DNA of 64,000 nucleotides from NCBI RefSeq assembly GCF_001955715.1, contig NZ_CP019239.1:2976001-3040000 (forward strand), read 5' to 3'. The number at the start of each line of letters is the position of its first letter. The stretch's first letter is position 1. Below are positions 9,337-19,161 of the stretch, in pieces. The translations under genes were made by a program, and so were the position numbers. The notes under the pieces were generated by a model. It was given only the letters and a program-made list of their open reading frames with translations, searched no databases and was not told the origin of the DNA. Source of the stretch: Rhodoferax saidenbachensis (GTDB taxonomy: Bacteria; Pseudomonadota; Gammaproteobacteria; Burkholderiales; Burkholderiaceae_C).

Positions 9337-11952
9337 GTGACCCCACCTGACAAACTGCCCGCCGCACCCCTGGAGCAGCACACCCCCATGATGCAGCAGT
9401 ACCTGGGCCTCAAAGCAGCCTATCCCGGCACCCTGCTTTTCTACCGCATGGGGGACTTTTACGAGATGTTCTACGGTGACGCCGAGAAAGCGGCTGCCCT
9501 GCTGGACATCACCCTGACCCAACGGGGCCAGTCAGCCGGCCAGCCAGTCGTCATGGCCGGTGTGCCGTTTCACGCCATGGAAGGTTACCTGGCCAAGCTG
9601 ATCCGCCATGGCGAATCGGTGGCCATCTGCGAGCAAACCGGGGAAGTCGGCGCCGCCAAAGGCCCGGTGGAACGCAAGGTGGTGCGCGTGGTCACCCCCG
9701 GCACGCTGACCGATACCGAACTGCTCAGCGAAAAAACCGAATCCATGTTGATGGCCGTGCACCAGGGCCCACGCAACCGCTGCGGCCTGGCCTGGCTGTC
9801 CGTGACCCAAGGTCTGGTGCACCTGGCCGAATGCGCCCCCGATGAGGTGCCGGACTGGATTTCCCGCGTGGCACCGAGCGAGCTGGCCTACAGCGCCGGT
9901 GTCACCACCACCTTTGAAGACCGCCTCAAACGCTTGCGCAACGGCACAGCCACCTACCTCACGGCGCGCCCCGAGTGGCAATTCGACAGCGCCCTTGGCC
10001 AGCGCAAGCTGCTGGACGCGCTGCAAGCCGCCAGCCTCAGCAGCTGGAACGCCCAGGACCTGCCGCTGGCCCATGCCGCTGCTGCCGCGCTGCTGGGTTA
10101 CGCCGAACATACCCAGGGCCGTGCGCTGACCCACATCAGCAACGTGCAGGTGCAGCGCGACGACGAACTCATCGACCTGCCCACCACCACACGCCGCAAC
10201 CTGGAACTCGTGCAGACCCTGCGCGGCGAAGAAGCGCCCACGCTGTTTTCGCTCTTGGATACCTGCATGACCGGCATGGGCAGCCGCCAGCTCAAAAGCT
10301 GGCTACTGACCCCGCGGCGCGACCGCGCGCAGGCGCAGCAGCGGCTGGATGCCATTGCAACACTGCGCAGTGGTTTGTGGCAAACGCTGCGCGGCCAGCT
10401 CAAAGGCAGTGCCGACGTGGAGCGCATCACCGCCCGCGTGGCGCTGCGCCAGGTGCGTCCGCGCGAACTCGTGGGTCTGGCCCAGACGCTACAAAAAACG
10501 GAGCTGCTTGCGCAATCCCTGCAAGGGCTGGAGGCCTATTTGGCACATATTTCAGAGGATCTGCACCCGCCCCTGGAATGCGCCGCGCTGCTGCAGCAGT
10601 CCATAGATGCCGAGCCCGCCGCGCTGGTGCGCGACGGCGGTGTCATCGCCACCGGTTTTGACGCCGAGCTCGACGAGCTGCGCGCCATCCAGACCAATTG
10701 CGATGCTTTCCTGATCGACCTGGAAACCCGTGAAAAAGCGCGCACCGGCATCGCCAACCTGCGCGTGCAGTTCAACCGCGTGCATGGCTTCTACATTGAG
10801 GTCACCCAGGGCCAGGCCGACAAGGTGCCCGACGACTACCGTCGCCGCCAGACCCTCAAGAACGCCGAGCGCTTCATCACGCCCGAGCTGAAAGCCTTTG
10901 AAGACAAGGCGCTCAGCGCCCAGGAGCGCGCGCTGGCACGTGAAAAATACCTGTACGAGCAAATCCTCGACCGCCTGCAGCCCTTTGTGCCCGCCCTCAC
11001 CCGCGTGGCCCGCGCGCTGGCCGCACTCGATGCGCTGTGCGCGCTGACCGAGCGCGCCCTCACGCTGGACTGGTGCGCGCCGCAGTTTGTGGTGGAGCCC
11101 TGCATTGACATTACGCAGGGCCGCCACCCGGTGGTGCAGGCGCGGCTGGCTGAACTCTCCAGCGGTAACTTCATCGCCAACGACACGCGCATGGGTGCCA
11201 AGGCCCGCATGCAGGTCATCACCGGCCCCAACATGGGCGGTAAATCGACCTATATGCGCCAGGTGGCGCTCATCGTGTTGCTGGCCAGCATCGGCAGCTA
11301 CGTGCCTGCCGCCGCCTGCCGACTGGGGCCTATCGATGCCATACACACCCGCATTGGCGCTTCGGATGATCTGTCCAACGCCCAGTCCACCTTCATGCTG
11401 GAGATGACCGAGGCCGCGCAAATCCTGCATAGCGCCACGCCGCACAGCCTGGTGCTCATGGACGAGATCGGCCGGGGTACATCGACCTTCGACGGCCTCG
11501 CACTGGCCAGCGCGATTGCCACCCAATTGCACGACAAGACCCAGGCCTTCACGCTGTTCGCCACCCACTACTTTGAGCTCACCGAGTTCCCGGCCACGCA
11601 CCATGGCGCGCTGAACGTGCACGTAAGCGCCGCCGAAGCCGGCCGCGACATCGTCTTCCTGCACGCGATTGAACCCGGCCCAGCCAGCAAGAGCTACGGT
11701 GTGCAGGTGGCGCGCCTGGCCGGCATGCCCGCGGCCGTGCTCAACCAGGCCCGCCATGTGCTGGAGGCACTGGAGAGCCAGGCCAGCGAATCGCAAGCGC
11801 AGGTCGACCTGTTTGCCGCACCACCCGCTACAGAAACCATAGCTGCTTCCGCAATGGATTCGGCGGTTGCGGCCCTGAATCCCGATGCCATGAGCCCGCG
11901 GGACGCGCTGGAAGCGATTTACCAGCTCAAAGGACTGTTAGCCCGAAGCTGA
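9337..11952 (+). CDS. mutS: DNA mismatch repair protein MutS
   Basis: About 871 residues. The N-terminal mismatch-recognition domain has HTPMMQQYL and the GDFYEMF motif whose Phe stacks on the mismatch. The C-terminal ABC ATPase has Walker [14 protein letters not shown], Walker [15 protein letters not shown] and [10 protein letters not shown]. The start is GTG 9337 (VTPPDKLP); ATG 9388 would cut the conserved HTPMM segment, and the longer frame to 9163 is not conserved. Repeat A copies occur within the coding sequence, clearly at 10488-10542 (lever region) and as a weaker trace near 11830-11860 in the linker before the C-terminal DAL(E)AIYQLK segment. Cytoplasmic, acts with MutL. Confidence 0.96.
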   Translation: MTPPDKLPAAPLEQHTPMMQQYLGLKAAYPGTLLFYRMGDFYEMFYGDAEKAAALLDITLTQRGQSAGQPVVMAGVPFHAMEGYLAKLIRHGESVAICEQTGEVGAAKGPVERKVVRVVTPGTLTDTELLSEKTESMLMAVHQGPRNRCGLAWLSVTQGLVHLAECAPDEVPDWISRVAPSELAYSAGVTTTFEDRLKRLRNGTATYLTARPEWQFDSALGQRKLLDALQAASLSSWNAQDLPLAHAAAAALLGYAEHTQGRALTHISNVQVQRDDELIDLPTTTRRNLELVQTLRGEEAPTLFSLLDTCMTGMGSRQLKSWLLTPRRDRAQAQQRLDAIATLRSGLWQTLRGQLKGSADVERITARVALRQVRPRELVGLAQTLQKTELLAQSLQGLEAYLAHISEDLHPPLECAALLQQSIDAEPAALVRDGGVIATGFDAELDELRAIQTNCDAFLIDLETREKARTGIANLRVQFNRVHGFYIEVTQGQADKVPDDYRRRQTLKNAERFITPELKAFEDKALSAQERALAREKYLYEQILDRLQPFVPALTRVARALAALDALCALTERALTLDWCAPQFVVEPCIDITQGRHPVVQARLAELSSGNFIANDTRMGAKARMQVITGPNMGGKSTYMRQVALIVLLASIGSYVPAAACRLGPIDAIHTRIGASDDLSNAQSTFMLEMTEAAQILHSATPHSLVLMDEIGRGTSTFDGLALASAIATQLHDKTQAFTLFATHYFELTEFPATHHGALNVHVSAAEAGRDIVFLHAIEPGPASKSYGVQVARLAGMPAAVLNQARHVLEALESQASESQAQVDLFAAPPATETIAASAMDSAVAALNPDAMSPRDALEAIYQLKGLLARS
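10488..10542 (+). repeat. Repeat A copy 3, in frame inside mutS
   Basis: GGAGCTGCTTGCGCAATC followed by GGGCTGGAGGCCTATTT is close to the intergenic consensus of repeat A. It encodes [15 protein letters not shown] in MutS, with no clear net length change relative to E. coli MutS as I recall it. Confidence 0.65.
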
Positions 11953-11962
11953 TTTTTACCGT

Positions 11963-11986
11963 GGTGCCGAAACCCCATCCGGCACC
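11963..11986 (+). terminator. Possible hairpin after mutS
   Basis: GGTGCCG and CGGCACC form a perfect 7-bp stem with a 10-nt loop, starting 10 bp after the mutS stop. There is no U-run, so it is only a candidate terminator or mRNA-stabilising hairpin. Confidence 0.35.
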
Positions 11987-12012
11987 CCAACTGCCCCTTC
12001 TCAGGTAACCCT

Positions 12013-13842
12013 ATGATTTCGCGCACCCCAAGCCCCCTTGCCCCCACGCTGGATGGCGTTTTCACCCTGTCCGAACTCTTTGCCTGGCGCGTCGCACAGA
12101 CACCGCAGGCCGCGGCCTACCTGCAATACGACGAACCCGCCCAACGCTGGGCACCTGTCAGTTGGCAGGCCATAGGCGCACAGGTACACAACGTGACCGA
12201 TGCGCTGGGCAACCTGCAACTGCCCAGAGGCTCACGCATCGCCATCCTGTTGCCCAACGGCTTGCCCGCCGTCTGCATTGACCAGGCCAGCCTCGCGCAA
12301 GCCTGTGTGCCCGTGCCTCTGCACGCACTGGACAACCCCGCCAGCATCGCCTACATCCTGGCCGACAGCGACACCGTGCTGCTGATCGCACAGTCCCTCG
12401 CGCAGTGGGAGGCCATTGCGTCTGCGGGCGTGGAGTTTCCCGCGCTACGCCAGGTAGTGGTCCTCGAAGCCACGCCAGAACCCCTGCCCTCCACACCACA
12501 GTTGCCCGTCGTCTTCTGGAGCGACTGGCTGGCGCAGCCCCGTCATGCCCCAGCCCCCAGCGAACCACCGCGCGCAGACGAACTGGCAACGCTGGTGTAC
12601 ACCTCCGGCACCACCGGCAAACCCAAGGGCGTGATGCTCACGCACGAGAACGTGCTGGAGAACGTCAAAGCCGTGCTGCAGCGCGTGGTACCCGGGCCGC
12701 AGGATGTGTTTCTGTCTTTCCTGCCGCTGTCGCACACCTTTGAGCGTACGGCCGGGTACTACCTGCCCATCGCAGCTGGCAGTTGTGTGGCCCATGCGCG
12801 CTCGGTCGCGCTGCTGTCGGAAGACATGAAAACGGTGCGCCCCACGGTCCTGATTTCGGTACCCCGGATTTATGAGCGGGTGTATGGGGTTCTCAAAGGC
12901 ATGCTGGTGGCTTCACGGCTCAAGTCCACGCTGTTCCAGTGGGCGCAAACCGTGGGCTGGCGGCGTTTTTGCCGCACCCAAGGCCTGCCGGTGCCAGGGC
13001 GTATGCCTGCCGCACTGGATGCGCTCGTATGGCCCGCTCTGAACCGGCTGGTAGCCCGCCCGTTGCTGGCCCAGTTTGGGGGGCGGCTGCGCGTCGCGGT
13101 CAGCGGCGGCGCGGCGCTGTCGCAGCCCATTGCGCACTGCTTTCTGGGTCTGGGCCTGCCCATCCTGCAGGGCTACGGCATGACAGAAACTTCCCCGGTG
13201 GTGGCCGTCAATGGCTTGGATGACAACGACCCGGCCACCATTGGCCGAGCATTGCCCGGCGTGGAGGTGCGCATTGGAGAACTACAGGAGCTGCAAGTAC
13301 GCAGCCGCAGCGTGATGCGCGGCTACTGGAAACGCGAGGCAGACACCGCCGCCACCTTTGTGGACGGCTGGCTGCGCACCGGTGACCAGGCTGCCATTGA
13401 GGGTGGACGCATTCGCATCCTGGGCCGCATCAAGGAAATCATTGTCACGTCCACCGGAGAAAAGATTGCCCCGGGCGATCTGGAGCTGGCCATCACCAGC
13501 GACCCTTTGTTCGAGCAGGCCTACACCTTTGGCGACAACAAACCCTTTATCGCCTGCATTGTGGTGCTGAGCCAGGCCGGTTGGCGGCAACTGGCGGCCA
13601 GTCTGCAGCTCCCCGCAGATGCGCCACAGAGCCTGGATGCGCCCGCAGCAAGGCAAGCCGCGCTGACACGCATACAGGCGCTTACCCGAGGCTTCCCGTA
13701 CTACGCCCAGCCCCGCGCCGTGGCGCTGACCCAGGAACCCTGGACCAGTGAGAACACCCTGCTCACCCCCACGCTGAAGCTCAAACGCAAGAACCTGACA
13801 GCCCGTTTTGCCGCCGAAATGGACCAGTTGTACCGGCGTTAA
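12013..13842 (+). CDS. AMP-dependent long-chain acyl-CoA synthetase family protein
   Basis: 609 residues of the ANL adenylate-forming family, which activates a carboxylate with ATP and transfers it to CoA. The P-loop-like signature YTSGTTGKPKGVMLTHEN lies at ~196-213. QGYGMTETSPVV and GWLRTGDQA are the A5 and A7-type motifs, and GRIKEIIVTSTGEKIAP holds the hinge region. The C-terminal lysine motif KLKRKNLT is present. This pattern fits FadD15-like long-chain fatty acyl-CoA synthetases; the substrate cannot be told from sequence alone. It follows mutS by 60 bp and a hairpin, so it may have its own promoter. Confidence 0.88.
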   Translation: MISRTPSPLAPTLDGVFTLSELFAWRVAQTPQAAAYLQYDEPAQRWAPVSWQAIGAQVHNVTDALGNLQLPRGSRIAILLPNGLPAVCIDQASLAQACVPVPLHALDNPASIAYILADSDTVLLIAQSLAQWEAIASAGVEFPALRQVVVLEATPEPLPSTPQLPVVFWSDWLAQPRHAPAPSEPPRADELATLVYTSGTTGKPKGVMLTHENVLENVKAVLQRVVPGPQDVFLSFLPLSHTFERTAGYYLPIAAGSCVAHARSVALLSEDMKTVRPTVLISVPRIYERVYGVLKGMLVASRLKSTLFQWAQTVGWRRFCRTQGLPVPGRMPAALDALVWPALNRLVARPLLAQFGGRLRVAVSGGAALSQPIAHCFLGLGLPILQGYGMTETSPVVAVNGLDDNDPATIGRALPGVEVRIGELQELQVRSRSVMRGYWKREADTAATFVDGWLRTGDQAAIEGGRIRILGRIKEIIVTSTGEKIAPGDLELAITSDPLFEQAYTFGDNKPFIACIVVLSQAGWRQLAASLQLPADAPQSLDAPAARQAALTRIQALTRGFPYYAQPRAVALTQEPWTSENTLLTPTLKLKRKNLTARFAAEMDQLYRR

Positions 13843-13914
13843 GTCCGCCCTGCGCAAGGCCACCCCTTTACACTCTAGGTTTAGAACCCGCACCGCCCTC
13901 CCGGCACCCCAGAA

Positions 13915-14742
13915 ATGACCTACTGCGTCGCTATCAAACTCAACGCCGGACTGGTGTTCCTCTCCGACTCCCGCACCAACGCCGGGCTGGACCAGATCAG
14001 CACCTTCCGCAAGATGATCGTCTACGAGAAGCCCAATGACCGCTTCATGGTGCTGCTGTCGGCCGGCAACCTGAGCATCTCGCAGTCCGTGCGCGAGATT
14101 CTGCAGGTCGAGCGGCTCAAGGACCACGAAGCCGACGAAGGCACCACGATCTGGAACGCCCGCAGCATGTTTGACGCGGCGCGCGTGCTGGGGTCGGCCA
14201 TACGCCGGGTGCAGGAGCGTGATGGCGCGGCACTCAAAGCCTCCGGTGTGGACTTCAATGTGTCGCTGATCTTTGGTGGACAAATCCAGGGCGAAGGCAT
14301 GCGCCTGTTCCAAGTCTACTCAGCAGGCAACTTCATCGAAGCCACACCCGAAACACCCTATTTCCAGGTGGGCGAATCCAAATACGGAAAACCCGTGCTT
14401 GACCGCGTCATCACCCCCACGACCCCGCTGGACGAAGCCGCCAAGTGCGCGCTGGTGTCTATGGATTCCACGCTCAAATCCAACCTATCGGTGGGCCTGC
14501 CCATGGACCTAGTGGTCTACGAGGCCAATAGCTTCCAGACCGACAAGGTGGTCTGCATTGACGAAAACAACCCCTACTTCAAGATGCTGCACGGCAGTTG
14601 GGGCCAGAAGCTGCGCGAGGTGTTTGACAGCATCGAAGACCCGATGTGGCACGGCGAGTCCACCAACGTGCCGCTGATGCAGCAGTCCACCCGCAGCCTG
14701 CCCCTGAAAAAAATCACAACGCCTGAAGAGAAGTTGATATAG
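13915..14742 (+). CDS. Anbu-type proteasome-like peptidase (ancestral beta subunit)
   Basis: 275 residues beginning MTYCVAIKLNAGLVFLSDSR. This MTYC start, with Thr2 exposed as the N-terminal nucleophile after Met removal, and the following SDSRTNAG and STFRKM segments are characteristic of Anbu, the HslV-related Ntn-hydrolase that forms helical open rings. No propeptide is present. Anbu genes usually sit beside an alpha-E protein, an ATP-grasp protein and a transglutaminase-like protein; none is here. Instead it is followed after 5 bp by an alpha/beta hydrolase and then two histidine kinases. The peptidase's substrate is unknown. Confidence 0.85.
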   Translation: MTYCVAIKLNAGLVFLSDSRTNAGLDQISTFRKMIVYEKPNDRFMVLLSAGNLSISQSVREILQVERLKDHEADEGTTIWNARSMFDAARVLGSAIRRVQERDGAALKASGVDFNVSLIFGGQIQGEGMRLFQVYSAGNFIEATPETPYFQVGESKYGKPVLDRVITPTTPLDEAAKCALVSMDSTLKSNLSVGLPMDLVVYEANSFQTDKVVCIDENNPYFKMLHGSWGQKLREVFDSIEDPMWHGESTNVPLMQQSTRSLPLKKITTPEEKLI

Positions 14743-14747
14743 CCGGT

Positions 14748-15551
14748 ATGTCCACCATCGTTTTCTCCCACGCCAACAGCTTCCCCGCCAGCACCTACAA
14801 GGTGCTTTTCAAGAGCCTGCGTTCCCGGGGCTTTGCGGTCAAGGCGCTGGACAAATTTGGCCACGATGCACGGTACCCGGTCACCAACAACTGGCCCCAG
14901 GTGGTGCAGCAACTGCTGGACTTTGTACAGCCTGTGGTCGAGAAGGTCGGCGAGCCGGTCTGGCTGGTGGGCCACTCGCTGGGCGGCTTCCTCAGTGTGA
15001 TGGCAGCGGCACGCCGGCCTGATCTGGCGCGTGGCGTGGTGCTGGTCGACTCACCCTTGGTCGGGGGCTGGCGCTCCTCGGCGCTGGGCGTCATGAAATC
15101 CACACAGCTTTTTGGTTCACTTTCGCCCGGCGCGGTGAGCAAACAGCGGCGCAACACCTGGCCCTCGGTCGAGGCGGCCTATGAACACTTTCGCCACAAG
15201 AAAGCGTTTGCCCAATGGGACGACCAGGTACTGCTGGACTATGTGACCTACGGCACCTGCGAAGAGGATGGCAAACGCGTGCTGAATTTTGACCGCCAGA
15301 TCGAGACCCAGTTCTACAACACCGTACCCGACAACCTGGAGCGCCTGCTGGCGCGCCACCCCCTCAAATGCCCGGTGAGTTTTATCGGCGGGCGCGACTC
15401 CATGGAGATGAAGCAGGTCGGCATGACCTTGACTGAAAAAATCACCAAGGGCCGCACCATGATGCTGGATGGCAGCCACCTTTTCCCCATGGAAAAACCG
15501 CTGGCCACCGCTGCCGCCATCGAAGCCGCCCTGCGCAACATGGGGCACTGA
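14748..15551 (+). CDS. Alpha/beta hydrolase
   Basis: 267 residues. The nucleophile elbow GHSLGG (~residue 80) gives Ser, a late GSHLFPMEKP segment supplies the probable His, and an early FSHANSFPAST matches the oxyanion region of the family. No signal peptide, so cytoplasmic. It is only 5 bp downstream of the Anbu peptidase gene and 8 bp upstream of histidine kinase 1, so it is part of a five-gene unit. The substrate is not predictable; ester or peptide-like bonds are possible. Confidence 0.85.
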   Translation: MSTIVFSHANSFPASTYKVLFKSLRSRGFAVKALDKFGHDARYPVTNNWPQVVQQLLDFVQPVVEKVGEPVWLVGHSLGGFLSVMAAARRPDLARGVVLVDSPLVGGWRSSALGVMKSTQLFGSLSPGAVSKQRRNTWPSVEAAYEHFRHKKAFAQWDDQVLLDYVTYGTCEEDGKRVLNFDRQIETQFYNTVPDNLERLLARHPLKCPVSFIGGRDSMEMKQVGMTLTEKITKGRTMMLDGSHLFPMEKPLATAAAIEAALRNMGH

Positions 15552-15559
15552 AGCGCAAC

Positions 15560-17359
15560 ATGTCTAACACGTTGCAAGCCCAGGTGGATGCGCTGAAAGC
15601 GCAGCACCTGCACTTGCAGGTCCAGTACCAGGCATTGGAGCGGTCGCTGGAACAGCAGTCTGCGTCTGCACAACGCTGGCAGGCCCAGCGCAACCTGGAT
15701 ATGGAAGCGCAAGCCCAGGAGCACCGCAAGGCCGCAGCGCTGCAGCGTACGTTCTACCGCATCGCCGAACGCGCCACGGCCGACCTCTCGCTCTACGAAT
15801 TCCTGCAGTCCGTGCACGCCCTGCTGGGCGAGCTGTTGTACGCCAAAAACTGTTACGTGTGCCTGTACAACCCGAAAAAACACACGCTGGATTTTCCGTA
15901 CTACGTGGACGAACGGGACGGTGACACCATGCAGTGCAATGACGTGCCCTACCGCCATGGACTCACAGAGTTTGTTCTGCGCACGGCCCAACCACAGTTG
16001 ATCGATGCAACGCGTTTTCAAGCGCTGCAGGACGCCGGCGAAATCACCGATGCGTCGGGCGACCTGAGTTTTTCGGCCTGGTTGGGTGTGCCCATGCAGA
16101 TACAAGGCGCGTTGCGCGGTGTGCTGGTGGTGCAGAGCTACGAAAGCTCCATTCCGTACACCGAGGCCGACGCCAAGATTCTCAGTTTTGTAGCCAACCA
16201 CTTCAGCACCGCGCTGGAGCGCTACCAGGCCATTGACGAAATGCGCAAGTCCGAAGAGCGCTACCGGCTGGTCATTGAAAGCGTCGGCGTTGGCGTGGTG
16301 GTGGTGCAGGACGGTCGCATGGTGTTTGCCAACCCGGCCCTCATACGCATCGTGGGCCATCCGCTGGACTACCTGCTGACACAGTCCTTCACCGCCACCA
16401 TCCATCCGGAGGACGTGGCCGCTGTGGTCGAACGCCACCAGCGCCGCCTGCGCGGCGAGCCCGTCGAAACCACCTACGGTTTTCGCATCCTCACGGGCCA
16501 GGGAGACGTGCGTACGCTAGAACTGTCCGCTGTCAAGATCGAGTGGGACAAGCGCGACGCCACGCTGATGTTTGTGGTGGACGCTACCGCACGCATTCAA
16601 GCAGAGGAGACCCAGCGCATCGCCCTGCAGAAGCAGAGCGAGCTCAACGACATGAAGTCGCGCTTCATCACCATGGCCTCCCACGAGTTCCGCACCCCGC
16701 TGGCCACCATCCACGGCTCGGTGGAGCTGTTGCTGCACTACGAAGACCGCATGCAGGCCGCGCAAAAGCGTGCCACGCTGCAGCGGGTTGACGACGCGGT
16801 CGAACGCATGACCCATATGCTGGAAAACGTGCTGGCCATTGGCCGCGCCGACGCGGGCCAGGTGCAGTTCAAACCGCAGCCGCTGGCCCTGCAAGCCTTT
16901 TGCATGAACCTGCTGGACGAGCTGCGCAGCGCCATGGAACGCCAGTACCAGAAGGTCTGCCTGGTCGTGGACCTGCCTGATCCAGATGCCCTGTTTCTGC
17001 TGGACGACACACTGCTGCGCAACATCGTGGGCAACCTGCTCTCCAACGCCCTCAAATACTCGCCCGAAGGCGGCGAAGTGCGGTTCAGCGTGCAGGAGCA
17101 GGGCGTCGCTCTGGTGTTCACAGTGGCAGACCAAGGCATCGGCATCCCCGAGACCGACCAGCCCCGCCTGTTTGAGACTTTCCACCGGGCCAGCAACGTG
17201 GGGCCCATTGCGGGCACCGGACTCGGCCTGTCCATTGTCAAAGAAGCGGTTTTATGTCACAAAGGTCGCATCGAAGTGCATAGCCAGGTGGGCAAGGGAA
17301 GCCGGTTTACCGTTACCCTGCCTGTTTCACCGATCCCCCACCCTGTCCCAACGCCATGA
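15560..17359 (+). CDS. GAF-PAS sensor histidine kinase, tandem paralogue 1
   Basis: 599 residues, no membrane segments. A coiled-coil N-terminus (~1-60) rich in Gln/Ala is followed by GAF (~60-220), PAS (~230-345), a HisKA dimerisation domain with His375 in MASHEFRTPLATIHG, and a HATPase_c domain with N-box LLSNALKYS, DQGIGIP and GTGLGLSIVKEA. It overlaps the next kinase by 4 bp (ATGA). The next gene product has the same architecture and high identity, so this is a tandem duplication kept as a pair. The likely phosphoacceptor is the REC domain encoded two genes downstream. The signal is unknown; GAF suggests a small ligand. Confidence 0.92.
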   Translation: MSNTLQAQVDALKAQHLHLQVQYQALERSLEQQSASAQRWQAQRNLDMEAQAQEHRKAAALQRTFYRIAERATADLSLYEFLQSVHALLGELLYAKNCYVCLYNPKKHTLDFPYYVDERDGDTMQCNDVPYRHGLTEFVLRTAQPQLIDATRFQALQDAGEITDASGDLSFSAWLGVPMQIQGALRGVLVVQSYESSIPYTEADAKILSFVANHFSTALERYQAIDEMRKSEERYRLVIESVGVGVVVVQDGRMVFANPALIRIVGHPLDYLLTQSFTATIHPEDVAAVVERHQRRLRGEPVETTYGFRILTGQGDVRTLELSAVKIEWDKRDATLMFVVDATARIQAEETQRIALQKQSELNDMKSRFITMASHEFRTPLATIHGSVELLLHYEDRMQAAQKRATLQRVDDAVERMTHMLENVLAIGRADAGQVQFKPQPLALQAFCMNLLDELRSAMERQYQKVCLVVDLPDPDALFLLDDTLLRNIVGNLLSNALKYSPEGGEVRFSVQEQGVALVFTVADQGIGIPETDQPRLFETFHRASNVGPIAGTGLGLSIVKEAVLCHKGRIEVHSQVGKGSRFTVTLPVSPIPHPVPTP

Positions 17360-19161
17360 TCTCCGACGCGGAACTGCAGACCCAACTGGAACAATTGCAA
17401 GCACAACATGCGGCTTTGCAAGCCCAGTACCAGGCGCTGCAGATTCGCCAGCAGGAACATGAGATTTCGGCCAACCAGTGGCTGAACCAGCGCACCGAAG
17501 AACTCAAGGCCGAAGCCCGGGAGCAACGCAAGGCCGAAACCCTGCAACGCGTTTTCTACCGCATTGCCGAGCGCGCCGCGGCCGATCTGTCCTTCTACGA
17601 TTTCCTGCAGGCTGTGCATGGCCTGCTGGGTGAACTGCTGTACGCCAAGAACTGTTACGTCTGCCTGTACGACGAAAAGAAGCAGATCAAGGACTTCCCC
17701 TATTACGTGGACGAGCGTGATGGCGATGCCCTGCAGCTCAGCGCCGTGCCCTTGCGCCGCGGCCTGACCGAGTTTGTGCTGCGCACCGCGCAGCCGCAGA
17801 TCATTGACGCAGAGCGCCTCAAGCGGCTGGAGGCCAGCGGTGACGTCACCGAAGGCAGTGGCGACATGAGCTTCTCCAGCTGGCTGGGCGTGCCCATGCA
17901 GATCCGCGGGCAGATCGGCGGCATTCTGGCGGTGCAGGGCTACGAGCCCGGCATCGCCTACAGCCCGGCAGACGCCGACATCCTGTCATTTGTAGCCAAC
18001 CACGTCAGCAGCGCCATTGAGCGCTACCAGGCACTCGACGCCCTGCGCAACTCCGAGGCCCGTTACCGCACCGTGATCGAAAACGTGGGGGTGGGCGTGG
18101 TGGTGGTGCAGGATGGCCGACTGGTGTTTGCCAACGCCAGCGTGGAAGGCGTGGTGGATCACCCGCTGGACTACCTGCTCTCGCAGCCCTTTACCGCAGT
18201 GATCCATCCCGATGATCTGGCCATGGTGGTCGAGCGCCACGGCATGCGCCTGCGCGGCGAGCCGGTGGACTCCACCTATGACTTTCGTGTCATCACCCAA
18301 ACCGGTGAAGTACGCATCATCGAGCTGTCCGCCGTGCGCATTGAGTGGGCCAAGCAGGATGCGGTGCTGCTGTTCCTGGTGGACACGACCGCGCGGCGCG
18401 AAGCCGAGCAGACCAAACGCATCTCGCTGCAAAAACAGATCGAACTCAACGATATGAAGACCCGCTTCATCTCGATGGCCTCGCACGAATTCCGCACCCC
18501 GCTGGCCACCATCCACGGCTCGGTGGAGCTGCTGCTGCACTACGAAGACCGCATGCCAGCCGACAAGAAACGCCAGACGCTACAGAAGATCGACGATGCG
18601 GTGGAACGCATGACCCACATGCTGGAGAACGTGCTGGTCATTGGCCGCACGGGTGCAGGCCAGTTGGAGTTCAAACCCCGACCCATGGCCATCACGCCGT
18701 TTTGCATGGGCCTGCTGGACGAACTGCGCAGCGCCATGACGCGCCAGTACGAACGTGTGAGCGTGGTGATTGACCTGCCACCCCACGAACAACAGTTTTT
18801 GCTCGACGAAACCCTGATCCGCAATATCGCGGGCAACCTGCTCTCCAATGCCATCAAATACTCCCCCGACGGCGGCGAAGTGACCCTGCGCGTGCAGGTA
18901 CTGGCTGACCAACTGGTGATGACGGTGCGCGACCAGGGCATTGGCATCCCCGAGGCTGACCAAGCCCACCTGTTTGAGAGTTTCCACCGCGCCAGCAATG
19001 TGGGGCCCATCGCCGGTACCGGCCTGGGTCTGTCTATCGTCAAGGACGCCGTCACCTGCCATCTGGGCACCATCAGCGTGCAAAGCCAGGTGGGCCAGGG
19101 AAGCTGTTTTACCGTGACCCTGCCCAATCCACCCATGTCTGCTGCGCACGCCACACCATGA
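17356..19161 (+). CDS. GAF-PAS sensor histidine kinase, tandem paralogue 2
   Basis: 601 residues, same order of coiled coil, GAF, PAS, HisKA (His377 in MASHEFRTPL) and HATPase_c (LLSNAIKYS, DQGIGIP, GTGLGLSIVKD) as its upstream neighbour. Start and stop codons overlap the neighbours as ATGA on both sides (17356 and 19158), implying translational coupling and roughly equal dosage. All catalytic boxes are intact in both kinases, so neither copy looks decayed. The near-identical HisKA domains could permit heterodimers, which is an inference. Confidence 0.92.
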   Translation: MISDAELQTQLEQLQAQHAALQAQYQALQIRQQEHEISANQWLNQRTEELKAEAREQRKAETLQRVFYRIAERAAADLSFYDFLQAVHGLLGELLYAKNCYVCLYDEKKQIKDFPYYVDERDGDALQLSAVPLRRGLTEFVLRTAQPQIIDAERLKRLEASGDVTEGSGDMSFSSWLGVPMQIRGQIGGILAVQGYEPGIAYSPADADILSFVANHVSSAIERYQALDALRNSEARYRTVIENVGVGVVVVQDGRLVFANASVEGVVDHPLDYLLSQPFTAVIHPDDLAMVVERHGMRLRGEPVDSTYDFRVITQTGEVRIIELSAVRIEWAKQDAVLLFLVDTTARREAEQTKRISLQKQIELNDMKTRFISMASHEFRTPLATIHGSVELLLHYEDRMPADKKRQTLQKIDDAVERMTHMLENVLVIGRTGAGQLEFKPRPMAITPFCMGLLDELRSAMTRQYERVSVVIDLPPHEQQFLLDETLIRNIAGNLLSNAIKYSPDGGEVTLRVQVLADQLVMTVRDQGIGIPEADQAHLFESFHRASNVGPIAGTGLGLSIVKDAVTCHLGTISVQSQVGQGSCFTVTLPNPPMSAAHATP

